From: an uncultured archaeon
Lineage (GTDB): Archaea; Nanobdellota; Nanobdellia; Pacearchaeales; GW2011-AR1
Length of the DNA: 31,454 nucleotides
Assembly: GCA_903873955.1 (NCBI GenBank)
Contig: CAIQQL010000152.1
Coordinates: 1-31,454 of the forward strand
Reading direction: 5' to 3'
In this document: positions 31,283 to 31,454 of the stretch, in pieces
How positions within the stretch are numbered: position 1 is the stretch's first letter
Layout of the letters: every line of letters starts with the position of its first letter
The notes under the pieces: generated by a model
The model's input: only the letters and a program-made list of their open reading frames with translations
The model's database searches: none
What the model was told of the DNA's origin: nothing
Made by a program: the position numbers and the translations under genes

Positions 31283-31454
31283 AATACCCTGCCTTAAAAA
31301 AGGACAGATAAAAATAAGGCTAGGCAAGATTTTCTCGTTGCCGTCAGTCAAGAGATATAAAAAGGTGAACTGTCTAATCGCAAGATTACCCCTTGCTCCC
31401 CAAGAATGTCAAATCCAACACAAAAGATAAAGAGTTAAAATTTTAAATTTTAAA
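31283..31454. other. AT-rich window end without a gene
   Basis: CCTT-AAAA-AAGG (31300-31312 region) forms a small hairpin just after the 58-aa ORF. GATATAAAAAGG (31354-31365) looks like a plus-strand TATA element for something beyond the edge. The last 18 bases are a palindrome-like A/T run. Confidence 0.35.

Overview
The window reads as archaeal, most likely from a DPANN-type lineage (Woesearchaeota/Pacearchaeota-like). The assignment is inferred from style, not from a marker gene. TATA-type boxes lie about 25 nt ahead of several start codons, giving leaderless starts. Where ribosome sites exist they are GGTGA or GGAGG type. The tRNA has archaeal features and no encoded CCA. There is a ribbon-helix-helix (RHH) regulator and an HTH_45-like winged helix, and very large, Asn/Ser/Thr-rich secreted proteins carry C-terminal membrane anchors.

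Layout. Positions 1-5589 (minus) hold the first 1863 codons of a secreted subtilisin-family (S8) protein. It runs off the window edge inside what looks like the start of a DUF3494 ice-binding domain. From 5590 to 5938 there is a regulatory region with five copies of GATATCAT-N5-ATC in front of a small RHH protein (5939-6274). A tRNA-Pro with an unusual AGG anticodon follows (6318-6391), then a seven-helix membrane protein coupled to a winged-helix protein (6525-7509). A leftward MacB-like ABC exporter operon (10591 to 7550) encodes an ATPase, a membrane-anchored extracytoplasmic protein and a permease. A redox block comprises a 2-Cys peroxiredoxin, a short-chain dehydrogenase with a long disordered N-terminus, and a nitroreductase (11030-13394). 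Next come two paralogous four-helix membrane proteins (13490 and 16058) flanking a methyltransferase and a cluster-less MutY-like glycosylase, then a BacA/UppP polyprenyl-diphosphate phosphatase and a stand-alone ATP-cone protein. Positions 17922-30419 (minus) are a single 4165-codon gene for a giant surface protein. The window closes with two small unassigned ORFs (30735-31282).

The most interesting observation links the two surface proteins. Both contain the same Ig-like scaffold: a first half with a C-x5-C motif ending in SLDP, and a second half beginning KG(L/I)IS. Different payloads are inserted between the halves. In the protease the payload is the whole inhibitor-like plus subtilisin domain. 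In the giant protein it is a glycine-rich ALK-like domain, then four tandem Cys-rich repeats, then one further Cys-rich repeat. Uninterrupted relatives of the scaffold sit between the interrupted copies. Part of the second half is repeated almost identically at DNA level (136 of 139 bases), which suggests recent duplication or gene conversion.

In functional terms the window is mostly cell-envelope biology: secreted protease and giant adhesin-like protein, an exporter, lipid-carrier recycling and membrane proteins of unknown role, plus oxidative-stress enzymes and a DNA-repair glycosylase acting on oxidised-guanine mispairs. The RHH operator array lies between the protease and RHH promoters and could control both, but that is inference.
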